Shown: positions 1 through 8,655 of the stretch, in pieces
How positions within the stretch are numbered: the stretch's first letter is position 1
Layout of the letters: each line of letters opens with the position of its first letter
Assembly (NCBI RefSeq): GCF_026342405.1
Contig: NZ_JAPEMU010000001.1
Location: 2,728,001-2,792,000, forward strand
Length of the DNA stretch: 64,000 nt
DNA from: Kitasatospora sp. NBC_00240
Lineage (GTDB): Bacteria > Actinomycetota > Actinomycetes > Streptomycetales > Streptomycetaceae
Direction of reading: 5' to 3'
Translations under genes and position numbers: made by a program
Notes under the pieces: model-generated
Seen by the model: the letters and a program-made list of their open reading frames with translations, nothing else
What the model was told of the DNA's origin: nothing
Database searches by the model: none

Positions 1-2568
1 CGGCCCGCCGGCCGCCGCCCTGGCCCGCAGCGCCATCCCGCGGACCCTCGCGTGCCCGGCCGGCCCCAGCGCGGCCAGCTGCCGGTCGGCCAGCGCGACG
101 GCCGACTGCCGCCGCCCGAGGGCCAGTTCGGCCCGGGCGGCACCGACCCGCCAGGGCACCAGGCCCGGCAGGTGGTCGATGTCCCAGCGGGCCATCAGCT
201 CGCCGCAGGCCCGGAAGTCGGCCAGCGCCTCCTCGGGCCGGCCGACCGCGAGCAGGTGGCCGCCCCTGGCGTAGAGGTAGTGCAGGCCGGCCGGGGTCTG
301 GAAGGTCTCGGCCGGTACGGCGAGCGCCAGGTAGCGCGCGGCGTCCTCGTGCCGGCCGAGCGCGGTGCGTACCGAGATCATCGTGGACAGCGGGTAGCCC
401 ACCGCGACTCCCCAGCCCTCGGGGCGGATCCGGGCGAAGGCCGCCCGGGCGGCCTCCTCGGCGGTCCGCAGGTCGCCCTGGCGCAGCGCGACCTCGGCCC
501 GCAGCGCGGAGAACAGCGCGTGCCAGGTGGAACTGCAGTTGGCGGCGGCGGTGCGGGTCGCGATCGGCTCGCACCAGCGGGCCGCGCGGTCCGACCGGTC
601 CGCGTAGACCAGCACGGTCAGCGCGGAGGTGAGCGACTCCACCGAGCCGCCGCCGAGCCGGCCCTCACGCAGGATCCGCTCGGCCTTGAGCACCGACTCC
701 TCGGCCGGCAGCCCGGCCAGCAGTCCACCCAGGACGGCCAGGCCGTCCCCGGCGCCGGCGCCCTGCCCGGGGGCAGGCTGCGGGAACAGCGACCGGAACC
801 AGTAGCCGAGCCACGAGCGCAGCTCGCGCAGGCCGGCCGGCTCGGCGCCGGCGGGCCGGTCGGCCTCGAAGCGCTCCAGGGCGGCCGTCCCCTCGGCGAC
901 GCGGCCGTGCCAGAACAGGTAGCGGACGGCCTTCAGCTCGCGCCGCGCGACGGCCTCGGCGGACTCCGCCTCGGTGCCGGGCAGCCAGGGCACGCACTCG
1001 ATCCGGACGGTCTCCTCGGCCGCCGGCTCCGGCGTCCACGTCGGGCCCGCGGCCCACGGCAGCACGATCGGGGCCGGCTCCGGAGCCCCGCCGTCGGCCG
1101 CGGGGGCGGGCACCGGGTGGAACCCGGCCGCCCGCACCGGACGGGAGGCGGGCCGCCCGGCCGCCGGCGCGAGGGCCGGGCCGGGGGCCGGCTGCCGCGG
1201 CGGTCGCTGCGGGGGGACGGCCGACATCCAGCCCTGCGCCCAGCCGTCCGGCACCGCCGGCCCGTCCAGCGGCGCCGGCCCCTCCGGGCCGCCGATCCCG
1301 TCGATCCCGCCCGGGCTGCCCGGACGACCCAAACCGCCCGGACCGCCCGGGTCGCAGTCGCTGAGCATCTCCTCCAGCGTCCCGCCGAGGCCGTCGGTCC
1401 CTACCGCCGGGGTCGCCCACGGCGCCCGGACGTGGCCCTCGGCCGAGCGCAGCTGCTCGGCGACCCGGTCGGCGGACGCGCCCGAGGCCCGCAGCAGCTG
1501 GGCGGCCCGGTGGTGGAGCGCCGCCAGCTCCTCGGGCTTCATCGCGGCCAGCAGGTCCCCGCCGCCGGTCGGGTGCCGGAACCTGCCCTCGTGGAAGAGT
1601 CCGGCGGAGTGCAGCAGGTAGGACGCCCGGGACAGCGACTGCGGTGCCAGCAGCAGCAGCTCGGCCAGCAGCTCCGGCTCGGCGGGGCGGCCGAGCACGG
1701 CCACGCCGCGGGCGCAGCGCAGGGCCAGCGGGTCCATCCGGTGCAGGCAGTTCATCAGCCCCCGACGGTAGCTCTCCCCCACCACCAGTTCGTGGCGGGC
1801 CCCGCCGGGTTCCTGGTCCTCCAGCAGGGCCTGGACGAGCAGCGGGTTGCCGCCGGTCAGCGTGTGCGCCTCGGCCGTCAGCCGGAGGGCGGCGTCGGCG
1901 CCGAACCGTTCGTGCAGCAGTTCGGAGACCAGGCCGGCCGGGAGCAGCTCCAGGCGGACCCGCTCGTGGTGCGGCTGCCGGGCCAGTTCGACCTCGAAGA
2001 AGGGGTTGGGCGGCGTCATGGTCTCGCGCGAGCTGAGCACGGTCAGCACCCGGGCGGCCCTGGTCCGCCGGACGAGGTAGAGCAGGAACTCCAGCGACTG
2101 CACGTCGGCGTCCTGGCGGTCGTCGACCGCGAGCAGCAGCGGCGCGCGCTCGGCGAGCCGCAGCACCAGCGAGCAGAGGCCGTGCAGGGCGCGCGGGGTG
2201 AGCCTGGGGCCGCCCTCGCCGGCCGGGGTGTCGGGGCCGCCCTCCAGCAGGTGCGCCACCTCGGCGTCGGCGGCGGCGTCGAGGCCGGCGCTCTGGAACA
2301 GCTGGTGGACGATCCCGAACGGGAAGTCCTTCTCCAGCGGCGAGCCGGCCGCGGACAGCACCCGGACGCCGTGGTCGGCGGCGGCCTCGGAGAAGACGTG
2401 CAGCAGTTCGGTGCGGCCGGTGCCCACCGCGCCGCCCAGGGCGACGACGCCGCCCCGGCCGCGCAGGGAGCGGTCGAGGGCGTGGCGGAGCAGCCGGAAC
2501 TCGCTGTCACGGCCTGATGGTTCGGATCGGTGGACAAGACGCGCGGCACGCGCGGGGGACGTGAGCAT
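1..2568 (-). CDS. LuxR-family (LAL-type) ATPase transcriptional regulator, C-terminus cut by window edge
   Basis: Large ATP-binding transcriptional regulator of the LAL class; 856 codons are visible and the frame is still open at base 1, so the C-terminal LuxR helix-turn-helix expected for the family lies outside. The ATG at 2568 is preceded by AGGAGAG at good spacing. A P-loop is near residues 37-50 (GGAVGTGRTELL); the lysine expected in GxGKT/S is arginine here, so nucleotide hydrolysis may be altered. A Walker-B-like LLLAVDD follows at about residue 145. The middle of the protein carries a Gly/Pro/Ala-rich stretch, then helical repeats typical of the family's TPR-like effector region. It is transcribed away from the polysaccharide operon that follows the long spacer; its target is unknown. 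Confidence 0.85.
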   Translation of the reverse strand, partial: MLTSPARAARLVHRSEPSGRDSEFRLLRHALDRSLRGRGGVVALGGAVGTGRTELLHVFSEAAADHGVRVLSAAGSPLEKDFPFGIVHQLFQSAGLDAAADAEVAHLLEGGPDTPAGEGGPRLTPRALHGLCSLVLRLAERAPLLLAVDDRQDADVQSLEFLLYLVRRTRAARVLTVLSSRETMTPPNPFFEVELARQPHHERVRLELLPAGLVSELLHERFGADAALRLTAEAHTLTGGNPLLVQALLEDQEPGGARHELVVGESYRRGLMNCLHRMDPLALRCARGVAVLGRPAEPELLAELLLLAPQSLSRASYLLHSAGLFHEGRFRHPTGGGDLLAAMKPEELAALHHRAAQLLRASGASADRVAEQLRSAEGHVRAPWATPAVGTDGLGGTLEEMLSDCDPGGPGGLGRPGSPGGIDGIGGPEGPAPLDGPAVPDGWAQGWMSAVPPQRPPRQPAPGPALAPAAGRPASRPVRAAGFHPVPAPAADGGAPEPAPIVLPWAAGPTWTPEPAAEETVRIECVPWLPGTEAESAEAVARRELKAVRYLFWHGRVAEGTAALERFEADRPAGAEPAGLRELRSWLGYWFRSLFPQPAPGQGAGAGDGLAVLGGLLAGLPAEESVLKAERILREGRLGGGSVESLTSALTVLVYADRSDRAARWCEPIATRTAAANCSSTWHALFSALRAEVALRQGDLRTAEEAARAAFARIRPEGWGVAVGYPLSTMISVRTALGRHEDAARYLALAVPAETFQTPAGLHYLYARGGHLLAVGRPEEALADFRACGELMARWDIDHLPGLVPWRVGAARAELALGRRQSAVALADRQLAALGPAGHARVRGMALRARAAAGGP

Positions 2569-2863
2569 CCGCTCTCCTGGAGCAGGGCGCACGACCGGGC
2601 CGCGCTACGCTGCGCTACCCGTCGTACGAGAGGCCGGAAACGAGGTGCGTCACTGGCCGCCCGGAGCCCGGGGCCATGACACGCGAACCGAACCGCGACC
2701 CCCGGTGGGGGTCCGGTCGCACGGCCTCAACGACAGAGCGAGCTGGCACTGCGGACGAGGTCGACAGCCAACCTGGCCACCAGTCTGGGCCGAACGGCAC
2801 GGCTGCCGTGCACGCGCTGCATGACCGTCTCCATCCCCCTGTGTACCCGGGGTCACTGTGCTT

Positions 2864-2884
2864 GCGACATGACACCCATGTCGC
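2864..2884. repeat. Perfect 8-bp inverted repeat, possible operator
   Basis: GCGACATG (2864-2871), spacer ACACC, CATGTCGC (2877-2884). No run of T follows, so it is a less likely terminator. It lies between divergent genes, where regulators often bind. I do not recognise it as the site of a known family. Confidence 0.4.
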
Positions 2885-3290
2885 CCGGCTTATCCCCGGC
2901 GGCACCCCGCCACAGTGGAGGGTTGCCAGTCAGCCGGCCGGGGCCCAAAGCTGACATTCTTCGCCGGTCCGAGTGTACGAATGCCGAATCGGCCCCGTCA
3001 ATCGACGTTCGGTCACACTCCGCCACGCAACGGGGGTTTGACCTGGCGGAAACACCCCTACCGCGACATCCCGGGCGAACCGGGCAGCGAACCGGAGACC
3101 GGGCCACCCGACCGTACGCCGAGGCGGTCGCGCCGTCCACCGAGGGGCCGGCGGGGCCGGCGCGAGGAAGTTGGACGACTGTTCACCCCGGTGAGGCCTG
3201 CCGATCCCCCGCGCACCGGCCGGGCGCTGAAATGATCACCGCCGGCGCACGGCCGTGGCCGAATGCCGTCCGCCCCGCGACCGGTGGTCC

Positions 3291-3306
3291 AATGGTCTAT
3301 ACCAAT
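3291..3306. promoter_or_regulatory. DasR-type dre operator candidate
   Basis: AATGGTCTATACCAAT closely matches the streptomycete DasR operator pattern ANTGGTCTAGACCANT, with one departure in the centre. The centre lies about 60 bases upstream of the chosen GT2 start. DasR is the GntR-family regulator of N-acetylglucosamine and chitin metabolism, released by phosphorylated amino sugars. If real, the GT2 operon is controlled by amino-sugar supply. The site is seen in the sequence; its function is inferred. Confidence 0.6.
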
Positions 3307-3357
3307 TGCGGTACGGTTCCCCCAGGATGCTGTCGGACCAGCGGCTGTGGGGGCCCT

Positions 3358-5046
3358 ATGACTGTCCATCACCTTCCTCAACCTCCCTCCGATCAGGAGC
3401 TCTACTGGTATTTCGGACCGCAGCGCCGCTGGGTGCTGATCTGCACCTCGCTGGCCTTCGTCTTCACCGCGGCGACCATGCTCACCTTCTCGCTGCGGAC
3501 CCCGGCCCTCTGGGCCTTCCTCGCGGTCCTCGTGCTCAACCTCGCCGCGCTCGCCCTGTCCTCCGTCAACAGCCTGCGCCAGCGCCGGCTCACCCGGCAG
3601 TCGCACGAGGTGCTGGTGCACGCCTGGCAGCCGGCCGAACTGCCAGGCGTCGACCTCTACCTGCCGACCTGCGGCGAACCGCTCGACGTCCTGGAGAACG
3701 CCTACCGCGCCGTCTCGGCCGTCGACTGGCCGGACGCGCTGACCGTCTGGGTGCTGGACGACGGCGACCGCGCCGAGGTGGCCGACCTGGCCGCCCGGTA
3801 CGGCTACGCGTACGTCGTACGGCCCGACCGCGGGCACCTCAAGAAGGCCGGCAACCTCAACCACGCGCTCACCCTGAGCTCGGCGGAGTTCATCGCCATC
3901 CTGGACGCCGACTTCGCGCCCCGGCCGGACTTCCTGCGGCACCTGGTGCCCTACTTCGCCGACCCCGGCACCGGCATCGTGCAGAGCCCGCAGTGCTTCG
4001 ACACCGACGAGGCCATGAGCTGGATCCAGCGCGCCGCCGGCGCGGCCCAGGAGTGGTTCTTCCGCTGGATCCAGCCCTCCCGCGACGCCAGCGACGCCGC
4101 CATCTGCTGCGGCAGCAACGCCGTCTACCGGCGCGCCGCGATCGACGCCGCCGGCGGCTTCGCCAGGCTCGACCACAGCGAGGACCTGTTCACCGGACTC
4201 GCCCTGTACGAGCAGGGGTTCCGCACCCTGTACGTCCCGGTGCTGGTCGCCAAGGGCACCTCGCCGGACAACCTCGCCTCCTTCGTCAACCAGCAGTACC
4301 GCTGGGCGATGGGCAACCTGCACCTGCTCGGCACCCCCGAGCTCAAGCGGATCCGGGCGCCCTGGCGGATGCGACTCTGCTTCTACGAGGGCGTCGTCGG
4401 CTACCTGACCACGGCGGTCAACATCTTCGCGGCCCCGCTGCCGCCGCTGGTGATGATGTTCTGGTACCCGGACGAGATCCGGCCCTGGCACGTCCTGCCG
4501 CTGCTGGCCCCGCTCTGGCTCTGGCACGTCCTGCTGCCCCGGATCAGCCGGACCCGCTGGCGGGTCGAGGTGATCCGCTCCAACGTCCTGATGAGCGTGG
4601 CAGCCGGCGCCGCTTTCTGGCACACCTTGCGCGGCCGCAGCGCGGCCTGGGTGCCCACCGGTGCGGGCCGCGCGAGGCCCGGCGGGTTGGCCCGCCAGGT
4701 CGTCCTGGTCTCGCTCGCCTGGCTCTGCGCCTCGGTCGGCGCGGCCACGGTCGGGCTCGCGCTGGCCGTCGCCCGCAACGGCTGGGAGCCCAACTGGGGC
4801 CTCGGGCTGTACCTGGTGGTCCAGTGCCAGATCGGCGTCCCGCTGATCCGCGACCTGGCCGCCGAACTGCGGCCAGCCGCCCCGGCCCGCAGCTCCGCCC
4901 GGAAGGCCGCCCGAGCCGGGCGCCGGGCCGGCCGCGGCATGCTGCCCAGGCGCTGGCCGGAGGCCTCGGCCGCCACCGCCACCCTCGTCCTCACCGCCCT
5001 GCTCGCCTCCGGCTGGGTCAGCCCGATGCTGCCCTGGCTGGGTTGA
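3358..5046 (+). CDS. Cellulose-synthase-like processive glycosyltransferase (GT2)
   Basis: Membrane glycosyltransferase of the BcsA/cellulose synthase type, expected to polymerise a beta-linked glycan from a nucleotide sugar at the inner face of the membrane and extrude it. With the ATG at 3358 it has 562 residues. Two N-terminal membrane segments (about 20-70) are followed by the GT2 catalytic domain with the full D,D,D,QxxRW signature: LDDGDR near 134, DADF near 183, HSEDLF near 272 and QQYRW near 312-316. Several membrane segments follow to the C-terminus. The PilZ domain of BcsA is missing, so c-di-GMP control through it is not expected. The stop is 3 bases before the next ATG, so the two form an operon. 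A frame-compatible ATG at 3292 would lie inside the DasR-like site and is less likely. The polymer could be a glucan or an amino-sugar polymer; sequence alone does not decide. Confidence 0.88.
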   Translation: MTVHHLPQPPSDQELYWYFGPQRRWVLICTSLAFVFTAATMLTFSLRTPALWAFLAVLVLNLAALALSSVNSLRQRRLTRQSHEVLVHAWQPAELPGVDLYLPTCGEPLDVLENAYRAVSAVDWPDALTVWVLDDGDRAEVADLAARYGYAYVVRPDRGHLKKAGNLNHALTLSSAEFIAILDADFAPRPDFLRHLVPYFADPGTGIVQSPQCFDTDEAMSWIQRAAGAAQEWFFRWIQPSRDASDAAICCGSNAVYRRAAIDAAGGFARLDHSEDLFTGLALYEQGFRTLYVPVLVAKGTSPDNLASFVNQQYRWAMGNLHLLGTPELKRIRAPWRMRLCFYEGVVGYLTTAVNIFAAPLPPLVMMFWYPDEIRPWHVLPLLAPLWLWHVLLPRISRTRWRVEVIRSNVLMSVAAGAAFWHTLRGRSAAWVPTGAGRARPGGLARQVVLVSLAWLCASVGAATVGLALAVARNGWEPNWGLGLYLVVQCQIGVPLIRDLAAELRPAAPARSSARKAARAGRRAGRGMLPRRWPEASAATATLVLTALLASGWVSPMLPWLG

Positions 5047-5049
5047 AAG

Positions 5050-8000
5050 ATGGTCACACCGATGTCCTCGACCGTGGTTCCGGAACTCGCTCCGCAGACC
5101 CTCACGCCCCCCGGCCCACCACCCGGCGGCGCCGGCTCCCCGGGCGCCGGCGCCGCCGCCCCCTCCTCCCGCCGCACCGGCTTCCGCCCCGACGTCGAGG
5201 GCCTGCGCGCGGTGGCCGTCCTCGCCGTGCTGGCCTTCCACGCCTCCGTCCCCGGCCTGGCCGGCGGCTTCGTCGGCGTCGACGTGTTCTTCGTCATCTC
5301 CGGCTACCTGATCACCGGCCTGCTGGTACGCGAGGCGGTCACCACCGGCCGGATCCGGCTCGGCGAGTTCTTCTCCCGCCGGGCCCGCCGGCTGCTGCCC
5401 TCCGCCGCCGTGGTGCTCGCCGCGGTCGCGCTGGCCGGCGCCTGGCTGACCGTCCCGCTGCGGCGCACCGACCTCGAGTACGACGTCCTCGCCGCGGCGC
5501 TGTCGGCGGCCAACTGGCGCTTCGTCGCGCAGCAGACCGACTACCTGGCGGCGGGCCGGGAGCAGAGCCCGCTGCTGCACTTCTGGTCGCTGGCGGTGGA
5601 GGAGCAGTTCTACCTGCTCTGGGCCCCGCTGCTCGCCGTGACCGTCCTCCTGGTGGCCCGGGCGGTCCGGCGGGGCCGGGCGGTCCGCTCGGCGGTGACG
5701 GTCGTCGCCGGCCTGCTCACCCTCGGCTCCTTCGCCCTGTCCCTGCACTGGACGCACGGCTCGGTCTCGCTGGCGTACCTCGGCACGCCCTCCCGGGGCT
5801 GGCAGTTCGGGGTGGGCGCGCTGCTGGCGCTGCTGCCCTGGCACCGGATGCGCGGGCCGCGCCCGCTCCGGCTGCTGTCCGGGTGGGCCGGGGCGGCGGC
5901 GATCGTCTGGTGCGTGCTGGAGTACGACGCCGGCACTCCCTACCCGGGGTACGCGGCGCTGGTGCCGACCCTCGGGGCGGCCGCGGTCGTCCTGGCGGGC
6001 ACCCCGGACGCCGGGGCCGCCGACCCGGTGCGCGGCGGCCTCGGGGTCGGGCGGCTGCTGTCCGGCCGGGCGCCGCGCGCCGTCGGCCGGCTCTCCTACA
6101 ACCTGTACCTGTGGCACTGGCCGGTGCTGGTGCTCGCCGAGGCCCGGCTCGGCGCCCTCGGCTGGCCGGCCAAGGCGGGGCTGACGCTGGCGGCCGCCCT
6201 GCCGGCCGCGGCCGCGCTGCGCTGGATCGAGCAGCCGCTGCGGCGCAACCGGACCATCGCCGAACTGCCTCGGCGAGGCCTGTCGTTGGGGGTGGCAGCG
6301 GTGGTCGTCCCGGTGGTGCTGGCGCTGGTCGTCGGCACCGGGACGCTCCGGCTGCTCGGCCCGGCCGCCCCGGTCGACATGCTCGGCCTGCCGCCCGGCT
6401 CGCCGGACGGCACCTCGCTGCTGGCCCGCACCGCCGTCCCGCTCAAGGCCGGCCCGGCCGTCCCCGACCCGGCGCAGGCCCGCAAGGACTTCCCGCCGGA
6501 CGGCGAGTGCGAGGTGGCCCCGGCCGTGACGGCCGGCCCGGCCTGCCTGTTCGGCCCGGCCGGCGCAGCGGACCGGATCGTCCTGCTCGGCGACTCGCAC
6601 GCCGGCCAGTGGTTCTCCCCGATGCTGGCCGTCGCGGCCGAACGTCACTGGGGCCTGGAGGAGTTGGTCAAGCAGGGCTGCCCGCTGGCGGAGATACCGG
6701 TGGTCAACCCGCAGTTGGGACGCGAGTACCGGGAGTGCGACACCTGGCGGGCGAACAGCCTGGCCAGGCTGCAGAGCGGGCCGAAGCCCAGGCTGATCGT
6801 GATCGCCTCGCTCAACCGCTACACCGACGACCGGCAACTCCTCGCCCAGGGCTGGGAGAAGACGCTGACACCGCTGCGCGCCCTCGGCGTGCCGATCGTC
6901 TACGTCGAGGACACCCCGATACCCGGCCGGGACGTCCCGGCCTGCGTCTCCGGGCACATCGCCGACCCGGCCGCCTGCGAGTTCGACCGCGGCCGCGCGC
7001 ACTGGCCGGACCCGCTCGCGGAGGCGATCGCGGCCGGCCGGATGCCCGGTGTGCGGTCCGTGGAGGTGAACTCGGTGCTCTGCCCCGGGGCGGGGCGCAG
7101 CTGCCCGGCGGTGCTGGAGCGGATCCTGCTCTACCGCGACGACGCGCACCTGACGAACGTCGCCGCCGTCGTCCTCACTCCCCGGCTGGAGCGGCTGCTG
7201 GTCGAGGCCGGCCTGGTGCCCGCGCGGAGCGAGCCGGGCGGCGACGGCTGGACGCAGCTGCTGCGGGACGACTTCGACGGCCCGGCGGGCAGCCGCCCCT
7301 CGGCCGCGAACTGGCAGTACGACCTGGGCACCTGCTACCCGGGCTGCCCGGCCGCCCGATGGGGCACCGGCGAGGTGGAGACGATGACCGACTCCACCGC
7401 CAACGTCCGGCTGGACGGCAAGGGCGCCCTGGAGATCGTGCCCACCCTGGAGGGCGGCCGGTGGAGCTCGGGGCGGATCGAGTCCCGGCGCGCCGACTTC
7501 GCCGCCCCGCCCGGCGGGGTGCTGCGGATCGAGGCCTCGATCGCCCTGCCCGACGTGACCGGGCCGGCCGCGGCGGGCTACTGGCCGGCCTTCTGGACCC
7601 TCGGGGCCGGGCTGCGGGACGGCTTCACCGGCTGGCCGGCGACGGGTGAGCTGGACGTGATGGAGTCGGTGAACGGCCGGGACTCCGTGTTCGGGACGAT
7701 GCACTGCGGCACCCTGGACGGCGGCCCCTGCCAGGAGCCGAAGGGGCTCGGCTCGGGCGAGTCCGCCTGCCCGGACTGCCGGACGGGCTTCCACACCTAC
7801 GCGGTGGAGGTGGACCGGACGGCCGGCGCCGAGCAGGTGCGCTGGTACCTGGACGGCCGGGAGTTCCACCGGGTGCGGGCCGACCGGATGGACGCCGCGA
7901 CCTGGGACCGCGCGGTGAACCAGGGGCAGTTCCTGATCCTGAACGTGGCGGTCGGCGGCAACCTGCCCGCCGCGTTCGGCGGTGTGCCGGGGGCGGCCAC

Positions 8001-8067
8001 CGAGCCGGGGCACCCGATGCGGGTGGGTTACGTCGCCGTCTCGGCGCGGGGCGGCGCCCGGCCGTGA
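5050..8067 (+). CDS. Three-domain membrane protein: acyltransferase 3 (OafA-like) + SGNH + GH16 glucanase
   Basis: A 1005-residue fusion. A Pro/Gly-rich N-terminus precedes an integral membrane acyltransferase-3 domain (about 44-420) starting RPDVEGLRAVAVLAVLAFHA, whose His is the expected catalytic residue. An extracytoplasmic SGNH-type domain follows (about 440-720) with GDSHAGQW near 512 and DDAHLTN near 697, supplying the Ser and the Asp/His. Residues about 735-1003 form a GH16 domain with the ELDVME catalytic signature (two glutamates and an aspartate near 866-872). OafA-SGNH proteins O-acetylate surface glycans; GH16 enzymes cut or transglycosylate beta-1,3 and mixed beta-glucans. One chain therefore seems to modify and trim a glycan outside the membrane. 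It sits directly behind the GT2 gene, which suggests that the polymer made there is the substrate. I know of no characterised protein with this order. Confidence 0.9.
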   Translation: MVTPMSSTVVPELAPQTLTPPGPPPGGAGSPGAGAAAPSSRRTGFRPDVEGLRAVAVLAVLAFHASVPGLAGGFVGVDVFFVISGYLITGLLVREAVTTGRIRLGEFFSRRARRLLPSAAVVLAAVALAGAWLTVPLRRTDLEYDVLAAALSAANWRFVAQQTDYLAAGREQSPLLHFWSLAVEEQFYLLWAPLLAVTVLLVARAVRRGRAVRSAVTVVAGLLTLGSFALSLHWTHGSVSLAYLGTPSRGWQFGVGALLALLPWHRMRGPRPLRLLSGWAGAAAIVWCVLEYDAGTPYPGYAALVPTLGAAAVVLAGTPDAGAADPVRGGLGVGRLLSGRAPRAVGRLSYNLYLWHWPVLVLAEARLGALGWPAKAGLTLAAALPAAAALRWIEQPLRRNRTIAELPRRGLSLGVAAVVVPVVLALVVGTGTLRLLGPAAPVDMLGLPPGSPDGTSLLARTAVPLKAGPAVPDPAQARKDFPPDGECEVAPAVTAGPACLFGPAGAADRIVLLGDSHAGQWFSPMLAVAAERHWGLEELVKQGCPLAEIPVVNPQLGREYRECDTWRANSLARLQSGPKPRLIVIASLNRYTDDRQLLAQGWEKTLTPLRALGVPIVYVEDTPIPGRDVPACVSGHIADPAACEFDRGRAHWPDPLAEAIAAGRMPGVRSVEVNSVLCPGAGRSCPAVLERILLYRDDAHLTNVAAVVLTPRLERLLVEAGLVPARSEPGGDGWTQLLRDDFDGPAGSRPSAANWQYDLGTCYPGCPAARWGTGEVETMTDSTANVRLDGKGALEIVPTLEGGRWSSGRIESRRADFAAPPGGVLRIEASIALPDVTGPAAAGYWPAFWTLGAGLRDGFTGWPATGELDVMESVNGRDSVFGTMHCGTLDGGPCQEPKGLGSGESACPDCRTGFHTYAVEVDRTAGAEQVRWYLDGREFHRVRADRMDAATWDRAVNQGQFLILNVAVGGNLPAAFGGVPGAATEPGHPMRVGYVAVSARGGARP

Positions 8068-8196
8068 CGAGGCGCTCCTGACCGGGCGCTCCTGACCCGC
8101 TCCCCCGGACGCTTCCTTGCTCCCGGGGGGCGGGACGGCGCGTTCGGGGGGCGGGTGAGTGCGGGGGCCGGTGGGACCGGTCCGGGCGCCACTCGG

Positions 8197-8221
8197 CCCC
8201 CGCCGGCCGGGCCGGCGGGGG
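8197..8221. terminator. Hairpin between convergent genes
   Basis: Perfect 11-bp stem CCCCCGCCGGC / GCCGGCGGGGG with a 3-base loop, placed between the convergent fusion gene and the small antitoxin-like gene. It could end transcription from both sides. Confidence 0.6.
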
Positions 8222-8264
8222 GAACGGGTGGGTGCGGTGCCTCGGGGCACCGGTGACCCGGCCG

Positions 8265-8465
8265 TCAGGGCTGCGGCGGCTGGTCCTCGCCGGGCATCGA
8301 CTGGTTGCCGAGCTGGTCGTTGATCTTCTGCTGGGCGGTGTCGACATGGCCGCTGTACTTGCCGCCGGTCTTCTCGTCGATCATGTCGCCGCCCTTGTCC
8401 ACCCCCTTCTGCACGGTGTCCTCGTGCCCCTTCATCATGCTTTTGAGCTTGTCGAGCATGGACAT
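8265..8465 (-). CDS. Small Rv0909/MT0933-type antitoxin-like protein
   Basis: A 66-residue, charged, helix-rich protein. The ATG at 8465 follows a good GGAGGT ribosome site; a longer reading of 75 residues lacks one. The pattern MLDKLKSMMKGHEDTVQKGV followed by DEKTGGKYSGHVDTAQQK is that of small actinobacterial proteins annotated as antitoxin of the Rv0909/MT0933 kind or CsbD-like stress proteins. No toxin gene is adjacent, so a toxin-antitoxin role is not supported here, and a stress role is equally possible. Expressed alone, convergent to the glycan operon. Confidence 0.75.
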   Translation of the reverse strand: MSMLDKLKSMMKGHEDTVQKGVDKGGDMIDEKTGGKYSGHVDTAQQKINDQLGNQSMPGEDQPPQP

Positions 8466-8655
8466 GGTGTGACCTCCGTGTTCGGTGACCAACTACGTCC
8501 ATGGTCGGCACCCCGCCCGGAAACGGCATCCCGGCAGCCCACGCGCACCCGCCGCCGGTCCGCCCCCGGCGGCCACGATCACCTCGCTGACCTGTACTTT
8601 CCCCAGGATCACGGCCCCGCCGGCCCGGGCTGCCGGGCTTCGGCCGCCACCGGGC

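Larger units (their letters stand above)
2569..3357. other. Long intergenic region upstream of the GT2 operon
   Basis: About 790 bases without a convincing gene between the divergent LAL regulator and the GT2 gene. It contains a perfect 8-bp inverted repeat with a 5-base spacer (GCGACATG at 2864-2871, CATGTCGC at 2877-2884), which could be an operator or RNA hairpin, and a DasR-like site near its right end. Local GC is somewhat lower than in the neighbouring genes around 2940-3060. Open frames here lack ribosome sites and recognisable protein features. It presumably holds both divergent promoters, but none matches a consensus well enough to call. Confidence 0.6.

Noticed and set aside
3292..3357. 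Earlier ATG at 3292 for the GT2 gene
   Set aside because: It would start inside the DasR-like site, and the added residues (Cys-rich, VPPGCC) do not resemble the family's N-terminus.
8265..8465. Toxin-antitoxin pair
   Set aside because: Only the antitoxin-like gene is present; neither neighbour resembles a toxin.
3058..8529. Very long open frame (over 1800 codons) on the minus strand
   Set aside because: It lies opposite the GT2 and fusion genes, which have clear domains; its translation is His/Arg/Gly-rich with no motif, as expected for the antisense of high-GC genes.
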